Of a stretch of 64,000 nt of DNA, positions 9,146-19,151 are shown piece by piece. Positions within the stretch are counted from its first letter, which is position 1, and every line of letters begins with the position of its first letter. The notes beneath the pieces were generated by a model. That model ran no database searches. It was given only the letters and a program-made list of their open reading frames with translations, and was not told where the DNA came from. Origin of the DNA: Heyndrickxia sporothermodurans (GTDB lineage Bacteria > Bacillota > Bacilli > Bacillales > Bacillaceae_C). A program made the translations under genes and the position numbers. The stretch spans positions 4,050,001 to 4,114,000 of the forward strand of contig CP066701.1 of assembly GCA_016756695.1 (NCBI GenBank), written 5' to 3'.

Positions 9146-10408
9146 TTATAAAAAGAATCTTTGTATATCATTCCATGTAACGATTATCATCAACAGCATT
9201 AATAACATAAAACCTATAAAATGGACCATTCCTTCTTTTTGACGATCGATCGGTTTTCCTCTTAGCGCTTCTACTCCAAAAAATAGTAAACGACCGCCAT
9301 CTAGTGCTGGAATAGGTAATAAGTTCATGATACCTAAGTTTATGCTTAATAATGCAGCCCATTTCATTAAAAAGATAATACCCGATTTAGCGACTACTTC
9401 TGTTGATTTATAAATACCGACAGGTCCTGAGAGCATATCGATTGAAAATTGGCCTGTTACAAGTTTTCCAAGCATTCTAAAGATTTCAATCGTCCACTGG
9501 TATGTTTGCTCGACACCGTATGTCGCAACTTTTAATGGTGACTTTTGAACCGGGTTATTTACCCCAATTCTTCCAATTTCCTGATTACCTTCTTTTTCCG
9601 CCTTAGGTGTTACGGCAATATCTTTCGTTTGATTATTTCTTTCAATAGTAAACATTAATTCTTCGCCCGGATGCTTTTGGATGACTTCAACTATGTCTTC
9701 CCAACTAGAAATTTCCGAGCCATCAATGCTTATAATCGTATCCCCTTCATGTAAACCTGCTTGCTTTGCAGCACCATCAGGAGTTAACTTCCCCAGTACC
9801 GGGTCATTGACAGGTACACCTTGAATAATGGCTAAAATAGTGAAAATAACAATCGCAAGAACAAAGTTCATCATTGGCCCAGCAAAAATAGTCATTGCAC
9901 GATGACCTAATGATTTCGATCCAAATTGTCTATCCCATGGGGCAATTTGCGTTTCAACACGATCTTCGACGATCACAGCGTCTTTTGTAATAGAAAAGGT
10001 TTTTAAAGTTTCATCTTCATCTCCCTCTTCATATCCTTTAATAATTAACTTGTGATCCAAATCAGATTCTTCCACCTCGATGGTACGAATATCCGCAAAG
10101 CGACTTTTTCCATTCACGACGATTTTATTAACTTCTTCTTTCTCGTTAAAAAGAAGTCCGACCCTTTGACCGGCTTTTAAATCACTCATTTCTTGATCTT
10201 CACCAGCCATACGAACATATCCGCCAATCGGTAATAACCTTATTGTATAAAGAGTTTCATTTTTTCTAAAAGATAATACTTTCGGACCAAATCCAATAGC
10301 AAATTCACGAACCAAAATACCAGCTCGTTTCGCAAAATAAAAATGACCTGCTTCATGGAAAAATACTAATGCCCCGAAAATAATAATAAATGCGATTACA
10401 GTCGTCAA
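9146..10408 (-). CDS. rseP: Site-2 intramembrane protease RseP/RasP
   Basis: The protein is 420 aa of the M50 zinc metalloprotease family. The HExxH motif HEAGH is at residues 18-22 in the first membrane segment, and the third zinc ligand is in LDGG at 369-372 near the last segments. A PDZ domain lies between (about 200-275, with LHEGDTIISIDGSEISSWED). In B. subtilis RasP cuts anti-sigma factors, FtsL and signal-peptide remnants inside the membrane. The start is TTG with AAAGGTGG nine bases upstream. It follows dxr by 16 bp and closes the uppS-cdsA-dxr-rseP operon. Confidence 0.95.
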   Translation of the reverse strand: MTTVIAFIIIFGALVFFHEAGHFYFAKRAGILVREFAIGFGPKVLSFRKNETLYTIRLLPIGGYVRMAGEDQEMSDLKAGQRVGLLFNEKEEVNKIVVNGKSRFADIRTIEVEESDLDHKLIIKGYEEGDEDETLKTFSITKDAVIVEDRVETQIAPWDRQFGSKSLGHRAMTIFAGPMMNFVLAIVIFTILAIIQGVPVNDPVLGKLTPDGAAKQAGLHEGDTIISIDGSEISSWEDIVEVIQKHPGEELMFTIERNNQTKDIAVTPKAEKEGNQEIGRIGVNNPVQKSPLKVATYGVEQTYQWTIEIFRMLGKLVTGQFSIDMLSGPVGIYKSTEVVAKSGIIFLMKWAALLSINLGIMNLLPIPALDGGRLLFFGVEALRGKPIDRQKEGMVHFIGFMLLMLLMIIVTWNDIQRFFL

Positions 10409-10424
10409 AATTCAAAACCACCTT

Positions 10425-11570
10425 TTATAAGAGTGAGTTTATATACGCTCTTGTTTCCTGATCTACCATTTTGATTGTATCAAGATCTGGATGATTAATC
10501 ATATGATGCTTTTCAAGTGCTTTTGAAACGAATTCATCAATCGTTAAAAAAGAAATTTTTCTATTTAAAAACGCATCAACTGCCATTTCATTTGCTGCAT
10601 TTAAAACGGTTGGCATTGTGCCTCCAACTCTCCCGGCTTCGTAGGCAAGTTTTAAACAAACGAAGCGATTTAAATCCATCTCTTCGAAATGTAATTTACC
10701 GATTTCAGCCAAATTCAATTTATGTCCCGATGTTAATGAGAGACGATCGGGATATGATAGTGCATACTGAATAGCGACTCTCATATCCGGTGTACCTAGC
10801 TGGGCTTTTACACTAGTATCCCGGAATTCAACCAGCGAATGAATGATACTTTCCCGATGCAATAATACATCTATTTTTTCATAAGGTACATTAAAAAGCC
10901 AATGTGCTTCGATGACTTCTAATCCTTTATTCATCATCGTGGCTGAGTCAATCGTAATTTTTGCGCCCATCGACCAATTCGGATGATTTAACGCTTGATC
11001 AACAGTAACATCTTTAAGTTCTTCGCGACTTTTATCTCGGAAACTACCGCCCGAAGCAGTAATGATGAGACGCTCAATATTTTTTTCTTTTTCGCCTTGT
11101 AAACATTGAAATATCGCTGAATGCTCACTATCAACTGGCAAAATGCTTACCTCATTTGCCTTAGCTGCTTCCATAACGATGTGGCCTGCTGTTACAAGTG
11201 TTTCTTTATTTGCTAGGGCAATTGTTTTCTTTGCTTTAATTGCCTGTAAAGTCGGGAATAAACCAACACTTCCCATAACAGCATTAACAACGACATCGGT
11301 CTTTTCATAGGCAGCAACTTCTACTAACCCATCGTCTCCATAGGAAAAACGGATATTGCTGCTAAATTCAGCTTTTAAACTTTCATAATCTGTTCGTTCT
11401 TTAACAGAAACAAGTTCAGGACTAAACTCCGCGATAATTTTTCTAGCAAGCTCAATATTTTTCCCAATAGAAAAAGCTACTAAGCGAAATTTATCTGAAT
11501 GATTTCGAATTACATCCAATGTTTGCGTACCAATTGATCCGGTCGCTCCTAATAAACTTATATATTTCAT
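10425..11570 (-). CDS. dxr: 1-deoxy-D-xylulose 5-phosphate reductoisomerase
   Basis: The protein is 381 aa. This enzyme converts DXP to 2-C-methylerythritol 4-phosphate with NADPH, the committed step of the non-mevalonate isoprenoid pathway. [14 protein letters not shown] at residues 8-21 is the NADPH-binding loop. Central sequence includes [15 protein letters not shown] and [10 protein letters not shown], which carry metal and substrate ligands. It feeds the product of the neighbouring uppS, which makes undecaprenyl diphosphate from isoprenoid units. TTAGGAG precedes the ATG. Confidence 0.97.
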   Translation of the reverse strand: MKYISLLGATGSIGTQTLDVIRNHSDKFRLVAFSIGKNIELARKIIAEFSPELVSVKERTDYESLKAEFSSNIRFSYGDDGLVEVAAYEKTDVVVNAVMGSVGLFPTLQAIKAKKTIALANKETLVTAGHIVMEAAKANEVSILPVDSEHSAIFQCLQGEKEKNIERLIITASGGSFRDKSREELKDVTVDQALNHPNWSMGAKITIDSATMMNKGLEVIEAHWLFNVPYEKIDVLLHRESIIHSLVEFRDTSVKAQLGTPDMRVAIQYALSYPDRLSLTSGHKLNLAEIGKLHFEEMDLNRFVCLKLAYEAGRVGGTMPTVLNAANEMAVDAFLNRKISFLTIDEFVSKALEKHHMINHPDLDTIKMVDQETRAYINSLL

Positions 11571-11609
11571 CTTTTCAACTCCTAATTATAACACTAAAAC
11601 CCTTCATTT

Positions 11610-12407
11610 TCATTGGACAAAATGGAGTAAATGAAGTAGTGGCCAAACGAATAATAAACTATCGAATCGATCTAAAATCCCACCATGACCAGGTAAGATG
11701 TTACCAGAATCTTTTACACCGTATTGTCGTTTATAGGCTGATTCCACTAAATCCCCTATTTGTCCAAAAATAGCAACGACTGCTGAAACAACAATCAGCT
11801 GAATGAGGGAGGCATCTAAATTAGAAAATAGTGCGAATAGGATACCAACGATGATCGCACAAACAACTCCCCCTATTGCACCTTCTACGGTTTTATTAGG
11901 GCTTATTTCTGGCCAAAGTTTTCTTTTACCTAAAGCACGTCCAATGAAATAAGCACCGGAATCAGTTGCCCAAATGGTAAATAAAGAATATAAAATATAT
12001 GTAAGACCATTATTTGCGTCACGTGTTTCGACAAAATAATAGAAACCCATACCTATATAAACTACCGTAAGTAACAAAAAGGATACATGGTCAAAAGTTG
12101 TTTTATTTTTAGTGATAACAGTAATGACTAAAAATAGTAAAACGGCTATAAAAATATAATGCAGTTTCGTATAGCCAAAATGCTCAATTACATGAGTAAA
12201 TTGTCTTGGAACTAGTATAATCCATAATAATAATAATGAAATGATACCTTGAATAGAAAAAATAGATAGTTTCCTCATCTTTAAAAGCTCATAAAGAGCT
12301 ACCGTTCCCATTAAATAGGATAATATTACAAAAGGGATATTCCCATATATTACAATTGGTATGAATATTGCTGCTGCAATCACTGCTGTAATTATTCGTT
12401 GCTTCAC
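11610..12407 (-). CDS. cdsA: Phosphatidate cytidylyltransferase
   Basis: This is a 265-aa integral membrane protein with about eight hydrophobic segments. CdsA makes CDP-diacylglycerol from phosphatidic acid and CTP. The family signature is at the C-terminal end: KRQYGVKDSGNILPGHGGIL followed by DRFDS. The GTG start overlaps the uppS stop (GTGA), indicating translational coupling. Confidence 0.95.
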   Translation of the reverse strand: MKQRIITAVIAAAIFIPIVIYGNIPFVILSYLMGTVALYELLKMRKLSIFSIQGIISLLLLWIILVPRQFTHVIEHFGYTKLHYIFIAVLLFLVITVITKNKTTFDHVSFLLLTVVYIGMGFYYFVETRDANNGLTYILYSLFTIWATDSGAYFIGRALGKRKLWPEISPNKTVEGAIGGVVCAIIVGILFALFSNLDASLIQLIVVSAVVAIFGQIGDLVESAYKRQYGVKDSGNILPGHGGILDRFDSLLFVWPLLHLLHFVQ

Positions 12408-13201
12408 TTCTCATTACCCTCACTTTTTAAGCCACCGTATCGTCTTGATCTTTGTTGATATTCTTCAATTGCCTGCAGTAAATCTTCTTCACAAAAGTCA
12501 GGCCATAAAACATCAGTAAAAACAAATTCAGTATATGCCATTTGCCAAAGCATAAAATTACTTAACCTGATTTCACCACTCGTACGAATAAGTAAATCGG
12601 GGTCTTGAAATTTTTTTGACATTAAATAATTTGAAAACAAATCTTCAGAAACATTTTTTTTGTCAATTGTGCCATTTTCCACATCACTAATAATATTTTG
12701 AACCGCATTTATTATTTCATCCCTGCCACCATAATTAAGGGCAAAGTTTAAAATAAGCCCCGTATTATCGAGTGTATCATCAATCGCTTTTTGCACAGCC
12801 TTCATTGTATGTTCGGGTAATTGTTCTTTATGACCCATCATTTGCACTTTTACATTTTCTTCCACCAACTCAGGTAAAAAAGTACCGAGGAATTCCTCTG
12901 GAAGCTTCATTAAATAGTCAACTTCGTTTTTAGGTCTAATCCAATTTTCCGTAGAAAAAGCATAAAGCGTCAATACTTCAATTCCAAGATTGTTTGCAAA
13001 GCGTGTGATCGGTTTAACCTTTTTCATCCCTTCATGATGTCCAGCGATTCGCGGCAATGCACGTTTACTTGCCCACCTTCCATTCCCATCCATTATGATT
13101 GCGATATGTTTTGGTAGACCATGTTTTTTTATGTTTTCAATTCTTTCTTCAATACTTTGAGTTCCTTTGGAAGTTTTTTTTAACTTCAACTTATTTAACA
13201 T
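12404..13201 (-). CDS. uppS: Undecaprenyl diphosphate synthase (cis-prenyltransferase)
   Basis: The protein is 265 aa from the chosen start. UppS extends farnesyl diphosphate with isopentenyl units to the C55 carrier of cell-wall synthesis. The catalytic Asp lies in IIMDGNGRW (about residue 38), and the other family motifs are TLYAFSTENWIRP, LNFALNYGGRDEI, IRTSGEIRLSNFMLWQ and EEYQQRSRRYGGL. ATG 13201 is preferred over an in-frame start ten codons upstream because GGAGGG lies seven bases before it. The gene normally follows frr; here a complete IS66 element intervenes. Confidence 0.95.
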   Translation of the reverse strand: MLNKLKLKKTSKGTQSIEERIENIKKHGLPKHIAIIMDGNGRWASKRALPRIAGHHEGMKKVKPITRFANNLGIEVLTLYAFSTENWIRPKNEVDYLMKLPEEFLGTFLPELVEENVKVQMMGHKEQLPEHTMKAVQKAIDDTLDNTGLILNFALNYGGRDEIINAVQNIISDVENGTIDKKNVSEDLFSNYLMSKKFQDPDLLIRTSGEIRLSNFMLWQMAYTEFVFTDVLWPDFCEEDLLQAIEEYQQRSRRYGGLKSEGNEK

Positions 13202-13360
13202 AACTTGCCCTCCACTGGAATACTGCACCAAATAATCTGTACCATATTATATAATATCAAAAAATCGCAGGAATATCTTTATTTACTATAAATTATGTAT
13301 TGAATGTGATTTCTATTATAGATAATATAATTATATTTGAGAAGTTTTTCACGGTAATTA

Positions 13361-13368
13361 TTTAGTTT
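13361..13368. repeat. Left 8-bp target duplication of IS66 copy 1
   Basis: TTTAGTTT here is repeated exactly at 15846-15853 on the other side of the element. This copy also supplies the tnpC stop codon (TAA on the minus strand at 13364-13362). Confidence 0.92.
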
Positions 13369-15083
13369 GTAAGCGTAAAATAATCCCCACCTGTCAACCA
13401 GATGGGGATCGAGTTATTATTTAGGTAAGTTTTAAAATCTATGCAAACGATTGGAAGTGTTGTTGACCAAGGCAGTACTTTATCCAGGGCATTTTTATCT
13501 GTCAGATCAATGTTAGGTAACTTCTCAAATAAATAGCGAAGGTAATAATATGGGTTTAGGCCATTTTCCTTTGCTGTTTCCACAATGCTATAAATGATTG
13601 CGCTAGCCCTTGCACCTTTCGGTGTATTTGAAAAAAGGAAGTTTTTTCTCCCAATAACAAAGGGCTTTATTGAGCGCTCGCTTCTATTATTATCAATTTC
13701 TAATCGTCCATCCTCTAGGAATGCCACTAATTTCTTCCATTGATTGAGACAGTAGGTAATCGCCTGACCTAAAGCGCTTTTTGGTAACACTTTTTGCTTC
13801 TGTATTTTTAGCCATGACAAAAAAGCATCCAAGACTGGCTTGCTGCGTTCTAATCGTTTTTCGTATCGTTCCATAGAGGATAACTCCTTTAGGTCGCGCT
13901 CAATGCGATATAGTTGGTTACAGTATTGGAGACCTTCCATTGCTGCTACTCCTGATGTCAGACGCTTTGAAGAAGGCAATACTTTTAAAGCCTCATCAAA
14001 TTTACGTCGAGCATGAGCCATGCAACCGACCAGTTTTACATTAGGTACCTTATGGTACCCGGCGTATCCATCAACCTGTAAATATCCTTTAAACCCTGAC
14101 AGGAATTTCTCGGCATTTTTGCCTGACCTAGTTTCCTGATAATCGTAAAGGATGATTGAAGGTCCTTCTTTTCCAGTACGGTAGAGCCAGAGATATGATT
14201 TTGAGGTGGCTGGCCGACCGGGTTCGTGAAGTACCTGCAGGGTCGATTCGTCCGCATGTAAAATATCCTTTTCCAAAAGAAGTTGATGCATGCGATCATA
14301 AAGTGGGCTCAACCACCGGTTGGCCCCGTGAATCATCCAATTGGCAAGGGTTTGGCGTGATAACGGTACCCCCAATCTGGAAAATTGCTTTTCTTGCCGG
14401 TATAATGGCAGCCCATCCACATATTTTTGATTCATAATATGTGCCATTAAAGAAGGAGATGCTAAACTACCTGAATGAACCGGTTTAGGCATTGGTGCTG
14501 TTACAACCGGAGTTTCAATTTCTTCACGTTCACAATGGCGGCAAGAGTAAATGGACTGAACATGTTTAACAACTTTCAATTCCGCAGGAATGTATTTTAG
14601 TTCCTGGCGTACTTGCGTACTCATTTCATGCAGATTTCCACCGCAACACGAACAAACCTGCTCTTCAGGGGATAAACGATATTCAATCGTCTCCACAGGC
14701 AAGTTTTCTAACATCAGTTCACGTTGGCCGCGAACTTTGCGGCGCCGTTGATAAGTAATAGATTCCAAAGTAGGTTCCGGCAAATCTGGATTAGCTTCAT
14801 TTTCTACTTCATTAAAAAGTTCCAATTGATCGGGGTTGGTTTTTTCACTGGAAAAGCCGAATCTATTTTTCTGCAGAAGGCGAAGCTGTTCTTCAGTCCA
14901 TTTTAATTTGGCCTCTAACGCGCTCTGCTTTTTTAGCTTCGCCTCTAATTCCGCATTTTGTTTCTCCAGCATTTCCAAGCGTTGCAGGAGTTCTTCAATT
15001 GTAGGGGTTGGGGTAGTTGAATTCGCTGTCTTTTTCATAAATATATTATACGATAAAATAGGTAAATTCCCCTGATTTTTCAT
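13362..15083 (-). CDS. tnpC: IS66 transposase TnpC
   Basis: The protein is 573 aa. It has an N-terminal coiled coil rich in Leu, Glu and Lys (about residues 28-75), then a zinc-finger region with CSCCGG and CRHCE. The DDE catalytic domain includes [34 protein letters not shown] and [20 protein letters not shown]. The last residue and stop lie outside the element, in the target duplication. An alternative start is the ATG at 15038; neither has a clear ribosome site, so translation may be coupled to tnpB. Confidence 0.93.
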   Translation of the reverse strand: MKNQGNLPILSYNIFMKKTANSTTPTPTIEELLQRLEMLEKQNAELEAKLKKQSALEAKLKWTEEQLRLLQKNRFGFSSEKTNPDQLELFNEVENEANPDLPEPTLESITYQRRRKVRGQRELMLENLPVETIEYRLSPEEQVCSCCGGNLHEMSTQVRQELKYIPAELKVVKHVQSIYSCRHCEREEIETPVVTAPMPKPVHSGSLASPSLMAHIMNQKYVDGLPLYRQEKQFSRLGVPLSRQTLANWMIHGANRWLSPLYDRMHQLLLEKDILHADESTLQVLHEPGRPATSKSYLWLYRTGKEGPSIILYDYQETRSGKNAEKFLSGFKGYLQVDGYAGYHKVPNVKLVGCMAHARRKFDEALKVLPSSKRLTSGVAAMEGLQYCNQLYRIERDLKELSSMERYEKRLERSKPVLDAFLSWLKIQKQKVLPKSALGQAITYCLNQWKKLVAFLEDGRLEIDNNRSERSIKPFVIGRKNFLFSNTPKGARASAIIYSIVETAKENGLNPYYYLRYLFEKLPNIDLTDKNALDKVLPWSTTLPIVCIDFKTYLNNNSIPIWLTGGDYFTLTN

Positions 15084-15086
15084 TAT

Positions 15087-15443
15087 TTAAATTACTGTTC
15101 TTGCTGTTACAACAGGGTGTGCCTGTTTTTGTTCCAATGATAATCCATCTAATAACCACCTTAATTGGCGTGGACTTATTTTCAGAGGACCCGAATTATT
15201 ATCTGATGGCCAATGAAAATTTCCTCTCTCCAGCCGGCGATAATAAAGCCAAAAACCGTTATGATCCCATTGAAGAATTTTCAACTTGTCTCGCTGCCGG
15301 TTACAAAAAACAAATAAACTCGAAGAAAAAAGATCTAACTCGAATTCTTCTTTTACAAGAGCAGCCAATCCATCGATAGATTTCCGTAAATCTGTGACAC
15401 CTTGTGCGAGGTAGACACGATCAACCGTAACTTCTTTTAGCAT
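15087..15443 (-). CDS. tnpB: IS66 accessory protein TnpB
   Basis: The protein is 118 aa of the IS66 Orf2 family. The characteristic opening VYLAQGVTDLRKSIDGLA and core LFVFCNRQRDKLKILQWDHNGFW-type sequence are present. It is required for transposition of IS66 elements, but its biochemical role is not well defined. It overlaps the end of tnpA by 7 bp and ends 3 bp before tnpC. Confidence 0.93.
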   Translation of the reverse strand: MLKEVTVDRVYLAQGVTDLRKSIDGLAALVKEEFELDLFSSSLFVFCNRQRDKLKILQWDHNGFWLYYRRLERGNFHWPSDNNSGPLKISPRQLRWLLDGLSLEQKQAHPVVTARTVI

Positions 15444-15760
15444 ACTGATTTCAATGCCTTAACTACTTCCGCCAGTAGTGTTGGATTAAAGCCAGGTTTA
15501 ACCACGATGGATGCTGAACCAACATTTATATGTAATGTTTCATTCTGTTGCTCAGATTCTTCTAATGTAACCGGAATCCACTTGCTGTTAGAATCTTGGG
15601 TTGAATAGAAATTATCGGCTTTATAAAGCCAATACTTTAACTGATGAATACTTATTTCATTGATTTCACACCATTTGGATTGGGTGAGGCCACTCGCTCT
15701 GAAAAGAGCGATCCTACGCTCCCATTCCTTACGCAATTCTGGATTATTTCTTTGGGACAT
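15437..15760 (-). CDS. tnpA: IS66 accessory protein TnpA
   Basis: The protein is 107 aa. The N-terminal helix-turn-helix is represented by LFRASGLTQSKWCEINEIS, followed by a linker and a short C-terminal domain beginning KWIPVTLEE. It probably binds the element DNA. This is the full-length form, unlike the short TnpA of IS66 copy 2. Confidence 0.9.
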   Translation of the reverse strand: MSQRNNPELRKEWERRIALFRASGLTQSKWCEINEISIHQLKYWLYKADNFYSTQDSNSKWIPVTLEESEQQNETLHINVGSASIVVKPGFNPTLLAEVVKALKSVC

Positions 15761-15845
15761 AAAAAAACCTCCTCAAACTTTGATTTGAAGAGATTATCTC
15801 ACAGGTACTATATATGTTAATAGGTGTATTCTATTTGACTCTTAC

Positions 15846-15853
15846 TTTAGTTT
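15846..15853. repeat. Right 8-bp target duplication of IS66 copy 1
   Basis: This is an exact copy of the TTTAGTTT at 13361-13368, directly after the right terminal repeat. Confidence 0.92.
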
Positions 15854-15858
15854 TATGC

Positions 15859-15887
15859 AAAAAAAAAACTCTCGAAATACGAGAGTT
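15859..15887 (-). terminator. Rho-independent terminator of the pyrH-frr transcript
   Basis: AACTCTCG, a five-base loop and CGAGAGTT are followed on the minus strand by a run of about ten T. It starts 8 bp after the frr stop. This is the strongest terminator in the window. Confidence 0.93.
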
Positions 15888-15895
15888 CGTTAATT

Positions 15896-16453
15896 TTACA
15901 CTTCTAATATATCTTGTTCTTTAGTTTTAGTGATTTGATCGATTTTATTAATATGTTCATCGGTAATTTTTTGAACATCGTCTGAATATCCACGAAGATC
16001 ATCTTCCGAAATCTCGCCGTTCTTTTCTAACTTTTTCAATTCATCATTCGCATCACGACGAATATTCCGAATTCCAACCTTTGCTACTTCAGCTTCTTTT
16101 TTAACTTGCTTCACTAATTCTTTACGACGTTCTTCAGTCAATGCTGGAATAGCAAGACGAATTAGTGTCCCATCATTATTTGGAGTTAGTCCCAAGTCTG
16201 ATTTCAAGATGGCTTTTTCGATATCTGATACAATTGATTTATCATACGGTTGAATGACTAATAATCTAGCTTCAGGAACAGATACGGATGCAAGTTGGTT
16301 CACTGGTGTTGGTGCTCCGTAATAATCAACAACGATTCTGTCCAATAAAGAAGCACTAGCTCTTCCTGCTCTAATCGAACTTAGTTCACGAGTATATGCT
16401 GATATTGCCTTTGACATTTTGTCCTTCGCATTTGCTATGATTTGTTTTGGCAT
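15896..16453 (-). CDS. frr: Ribosome recycling factor
   Basis: The protein is 185 aa, the exact family length. With EF-G it splits the post-termination ribosome. Typical sequence: [20 protein letters not shown] at the N terminus, [21 protein letters not shown], and the basic [19 protein letters not shown]. The ATG overlaps the pyrH stop (TAATG), so the two are translationally coupled. Confidence 0.97.
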   Translation of the reverse strand: MPKQIIANAKDKMSKAISAYTRELSSIRAGRASASLLDRIVVDYYGAPTPVNQLASVSVPEARLLVIQPYDKSIVSDIEKAILKSDLGLTPNNDGTLIRLAIPALTEERRKELVKQVKKEAEVAKVGIRNIRRDANDELKKLEKNGEISEDDLRGYSDDVQKITDEHINKIDQITKTKEQDILEV

Positions 16454-17178
16454 TAAGCTTTCCCCCTAACAATTGTACCAATATTTTCTCCCATTATAAC
16501 ACGTTTAATATTTCCTTTTTCCATTATTGAAAAAACAATTAGTGGAATGTCATTATCCATACATAAAGATGATGCGGTTGAATCCATTACGGCTAAACCG
16601 TTTTTAATTACATCAAGATAAGTTAATTCTTCATATTTAACAGCACTTTCATCCAGTTTTGGATCCGCAGAATATACTCCATCTACGTTATTTTTCGCCA
16701 TTAAGATAACTTCAGCTTCAATTTCAGCGGCTCTTAATGCGGCAGTAGTATCTGTTGAAAAATAAGGATTTCCTGTGCCCGCAGCAAAAATGACGACACG
16801 TTTTTTTTCAAGATGTCTAATTGCACGCCGACGAATATATGGTTCTGCAACTTGACGCATATCAATTGACGTTTGAACTCTTGTTTCTATTCCATTTTGT
16901 TCTAAACTATCTTGAAGTGCTAAAGAGTTCATAACAGTCGCTAGCATACCCATATAATCGGCAGTTGCTCTGTCCATCCCCATTTCACTTCCGATTTTCC
17001 CGCGCCAGATGTTTCCACCGCCAACAACAACAGCGACTTCAACACCTAATTCAGCGAGCTCTTTTACTTGTTCTGCTACTGATTTAATTACAGTAGGATT
17101 AATTCCAAAACCTTGTTCACCTGCTAATGCTTCACCACTAAGTTTTAAAACGACACGTTTATATTTTGGGGTGCTCAT
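16453..17178 (-). CDS. pyrH: UMP kinase
   Basis: The protein is 241 aa of the amino-acid-kinase fold. It phosphorylates UMP to UDP with ATP. The start [14 protein letters not shown], the glycine loop [10 protein letters not shown] and the acidic patch [16 protein letters not shown] are family marks. It lies between tsf and frr, as in nearly all Firmicutes. Confidence 0.97.
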   Translation of the reverse strand: MSTPKYKRVVLKLSGEALAGEQGFGINPTVIKSVAEQVKELAELGVEVAVVVGGGNIWRGKIGSEMGMDRATADYMGMLATVMNSLALQDSLEQNGIETRVQTSIDMRQVAEPYIRRRAIRHLEKKRVVIFAAGTGNPYFSTDTTAALRAAEIEAEVILMAKNNVDGVYSADPKLDESAVKYEELTYLDVIKNGLAVMDSTASSLCMDNDIPLIVFSIMEKGNIKRVIMGENIGTIVRGKA

Positions 17179-17223
17179 TGTGAACCTCCAATATTTTAAG
17201 TATGTATTCTATATTATTATCTT

Positions 17224-17251
17224 TAAAAATAGGGAACACAACGTGTCCCCT
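17224..17251 (-). terminator. Terminator or attenuator between tsf and pyrH
   Basis: AGGGGACAC, a GTTG loop and TGTTCCCT form a stem (17231-17251) followed on the minus strand by ATTTTTAAAG. It lies just after the tsf stop and probably trims expression from rpsB-tsf into pyrH. Confidence 0.75.
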
Positions 17252-17265
17252 ATCCATTGATAATA

Positions 17266-18147
17266 TTACTTCTTAACTTGGCTCATTACTTCTTCAGCAA
17301 AGTTATCTTGACGTTTTTCGATTCCTTCACCAACTTCATAACGAACTAAGTTCGTAATTGTCGCACCATGTGATTTAACAAATTGGCCGACTTTTTGATC
17401 AGGATTTTTAACGAAAGCTTGGTCAACAATACAAATTTCTTCAAAGTATTTGCTTAGACGTCCTTCTACCATTTTCGCCACAATATTTTCTGGTTTGCCT
17501 TCGTTTAATGCTTGTTGTGTTAAAACTTCACGTTCATGTTCAACTTCTTGGGCAGATACTTGATCACGTGAAATATATTTTGGATTTAAAGCTGCAGCAT
17601 GCATTGCAACATCTTTCGCAACTGATTGATCAGTTGTTCCCTCTAACACAGCTAATACACCAATGCGGCCACCCATGTGTAGGTATTCACCAAATGCTGC
17701 ATTTTCAGGTTTTGTTAATACTTCAAAACGACGTAAAGTGATTTTTTCACCAATTTTAGCAATAGCCGCATTAATTGTATCTTCAACAGTTGTACCATTA
17801 TCCATTTGTTGTTCCAAAGCTTCTTCAACAGTAGCTGGTTTTTTGTTCAATAAATGTGCAGCTAATTCTTTAACAAGGTTTTGGAAACCTTCATTTTTAG
17901 CAACAAAGTCAGTTTCAGAGTTAACTTCTAAAATAACTCCGTCATTGCCTTGTACGAAAATATAAGTTGTACCTTCTGCAGCAATACGATCAGCTTTTTT
18001 AGCTGCTTTTGCAATTCCTTTTTCACGAAGGTAATCAATTGCTTTTTCCATATTTCCGTCTGTTTCTGTCAATGCCTTTTTGCAATCCATCATTCCGGCA
18101 CCTGTTTTTTCGCGAAGTTCTTTAACCATTTGTGCAGTAACTGCCAT
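17266..18147 (-). CDS. tsf: Elongation factor Ts
   Basis: The protein is 293 aa. It is the nucleotide exchange factor for EF-Tu. The N-terminal UBA-like domain has [18 protein letters not shown], and the first core subdomain carries the family motif [18 protein letters not shown]. Length and order after rpsB are standard. The ATG has AGGAGGA upstream. Confidence 0.97.
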   Translation of the reverse strand: MAVTAQMVKELREKTGAGMMDCKKALTETDGNMEKAIDYLREKGIAKAAKKADRIAAEGTTYIFVQGNDGVILEVNSETDFVAKNEGFQNLVKELAAHLLNKKPATVEEALEQQMDNGTTVEDTINAAIAKIGEKITLRRFEVLTKPENAAFGEYLHMGGRIGVLAVLEGTTDQSVAKDVAMHAAALNPKYISRDQVSAQEVEHEREVLTQQALNEGKPENIVAKMVEGRLSKYFEEICIVDQAFVKNPDQKVGQFVKSHGATITNLVRYEVGEGIEKRQDNFAEEVMSQVKK

Positions 18148-18200
18148 GGGATGTTCCTCCTTATTATATGTAGATTCATTATTAATGCTAGAATAGAATT

Positions 18201-18246
18201 TACTCTTAAAAAAAGGTGATAAGGATGAAGCCTTCTTATCACCTTT
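18201..18246 (-). terminator. Attenuator-like hairpin between rpsB and tsf
   Basis: AAAAGGTGATAAG and CTTATCACCTTTTTTT form an almost perfect stem on the minus strand, ending in a run of seven T. Because tsf is expected to be co-transcribed with rpsB, it most likely causes partial termination. Confidence 0.8.
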
Positions 18247-18283
18247 TCACATACATTTTTAACAATACGAACAAAATTTATAA

Positions 18284-19003
18284 TTATTCAGCTGCAACTG
18301 TTGCAGTAACTTCTTCTTCTTCACCTTGTTTAACTTCGATGATTGCATCAGCAATTTTACCAGTTAATAGTTTAACAGCACGGATTGCATCATCATTTGC
18401 TGGAATTACATAGTCGATTTCATCCGGATCACAGTTTGTATCAACAATACCAACGATAGGAATATTCAATTTACGAGCTTCGGCAACAGCAATACGCTCT
18501 TTACGAGGATCGATGATGAATAATGCGTCCGGTAATTTTTTCATATCTTTAATTCCACCAAGGAATTTAACTAAGCGTTCATGTTCTTTTTTAAGTTGAA
18601 CAACTTCTTTTTTAGGAAGAACTTCAAAAGTACCGTCTTCTTCCATTTTTTCGATAGATTTTAAACGTTCAATACGCTTTTGAATTGTTTCAAAGTTTGT
18701 TAATGTACCACCTAACCAACGGTGATTCACATAGTACATACCTACGCGTTCTGCTTCTTCTTTAACAGATTCTTGAGCTTGCTTTTTCGTACCAACGAAA
18801 AGAATGTTTCCGCCGTTTGCTGCAAGTTCTCTTACAAAGTTGTATGCTTCTTCAACTTTTTTAACTGTTTTTTGAAGATCGATAATGTAGATGCCGTTAC
18901 GCTCTGTGAAAATATATTTTTTCATTTTAGGGTTCCAACGGCGTGTTTGGTGACCGAAGTGTACACCAGCTTCAAGCAATTGCTTCATAGAAATTACTGA
19001 CAT
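18284..19003 (-). CDS. rpsB: Small ribosomal subunit protein S2
   Basis: The protein is 239 aa. The N-terminal sequence [19 protein letters not shown] and the following [13 protein letters not shown] are hallmarks of S2; FVGTKKQAQ and the [17 protein letters not shown] segment also match. The start is ATG 19003, preceded by TAGGAGGAAATAAC, not the in-frame ATG 13 codons earlier. The acidic Glu-rich C terminus ([13 protein letters not shown]) is common in Bacillus S2. Confidence 0.97.
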   Translation of the reverse strand: MSVISMKQLLEAGVHFGHQTRRWNPKMKKYIFTERNGIYIIDLQKTVKKVEEAYNFVRELAANGGNILFVGTKKQAQESVKEEAERVGMYYVNHRWLGGTLTNFETIQKRIERLKSIEKMEEDGTFEVLPKKEVVQLKKEHERLVKFLGGIKDMKKLPDALFIIDPRKERIAVAEARKLNIPIVGIVDTNCDPDEIDYVIPANDDAIRAVKLLTGKIADAIIEVKQGEEEEVTATVAAE

Positions 19004-19122
19004 GTTATTTCCTCCTAATGGTTTTGATTTCCTCCGCTTCATTCATCTTTAAATAAAGACTATCCATTTAGAATAGCACCCTTTATTTAAATCCAAAAGC
19101 GTGTGTATTAACACCATGAAAT

Positions 19123-19151
19123 AATATAGCATAAAAAATAGTTTCAATCAA
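19123..19151 (-). promoter_or_regulatory. Candidate SigA promoter for rpsB-tsf
   Basis: On the minus strand TTGATT (19151-19146) and TATATT (19128-19123) are spaced by 17 bp. The -35 overlaps the end of swrB. This would give rpsB an independent start about 115 bp upstream of its ATG, downstream of the fla/che operon. Confidence 0.6.

Larger units (their letters stand above)
13369..15845 (-). mobile_element. Complete IS66-family element, copy 1
   Basis: The element is 2477 bp between frr and uppS. Its ends start with GTAAGCGTAAAATA (left) and GTAAGAGTCAAATA (right, read inward), the usual GTAAG of IS66. An exact 8-bp duplication flanks it. It carries tnpA, tnpB and tnpC in order, all intact and in the same direction as the host genes. 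It entered 13 bp past the T tract of the frr terminator, so transcripts from frr should stop before it. Confidence 0.95.

Noticed and set aside
8963-9151. Small plus-strand frame between polC and rseP as a proS remnant
   Set aside because: It covers the terminator and promoter region, has no ribosome site and no resemblance to prolyl-tRNA synthetase.
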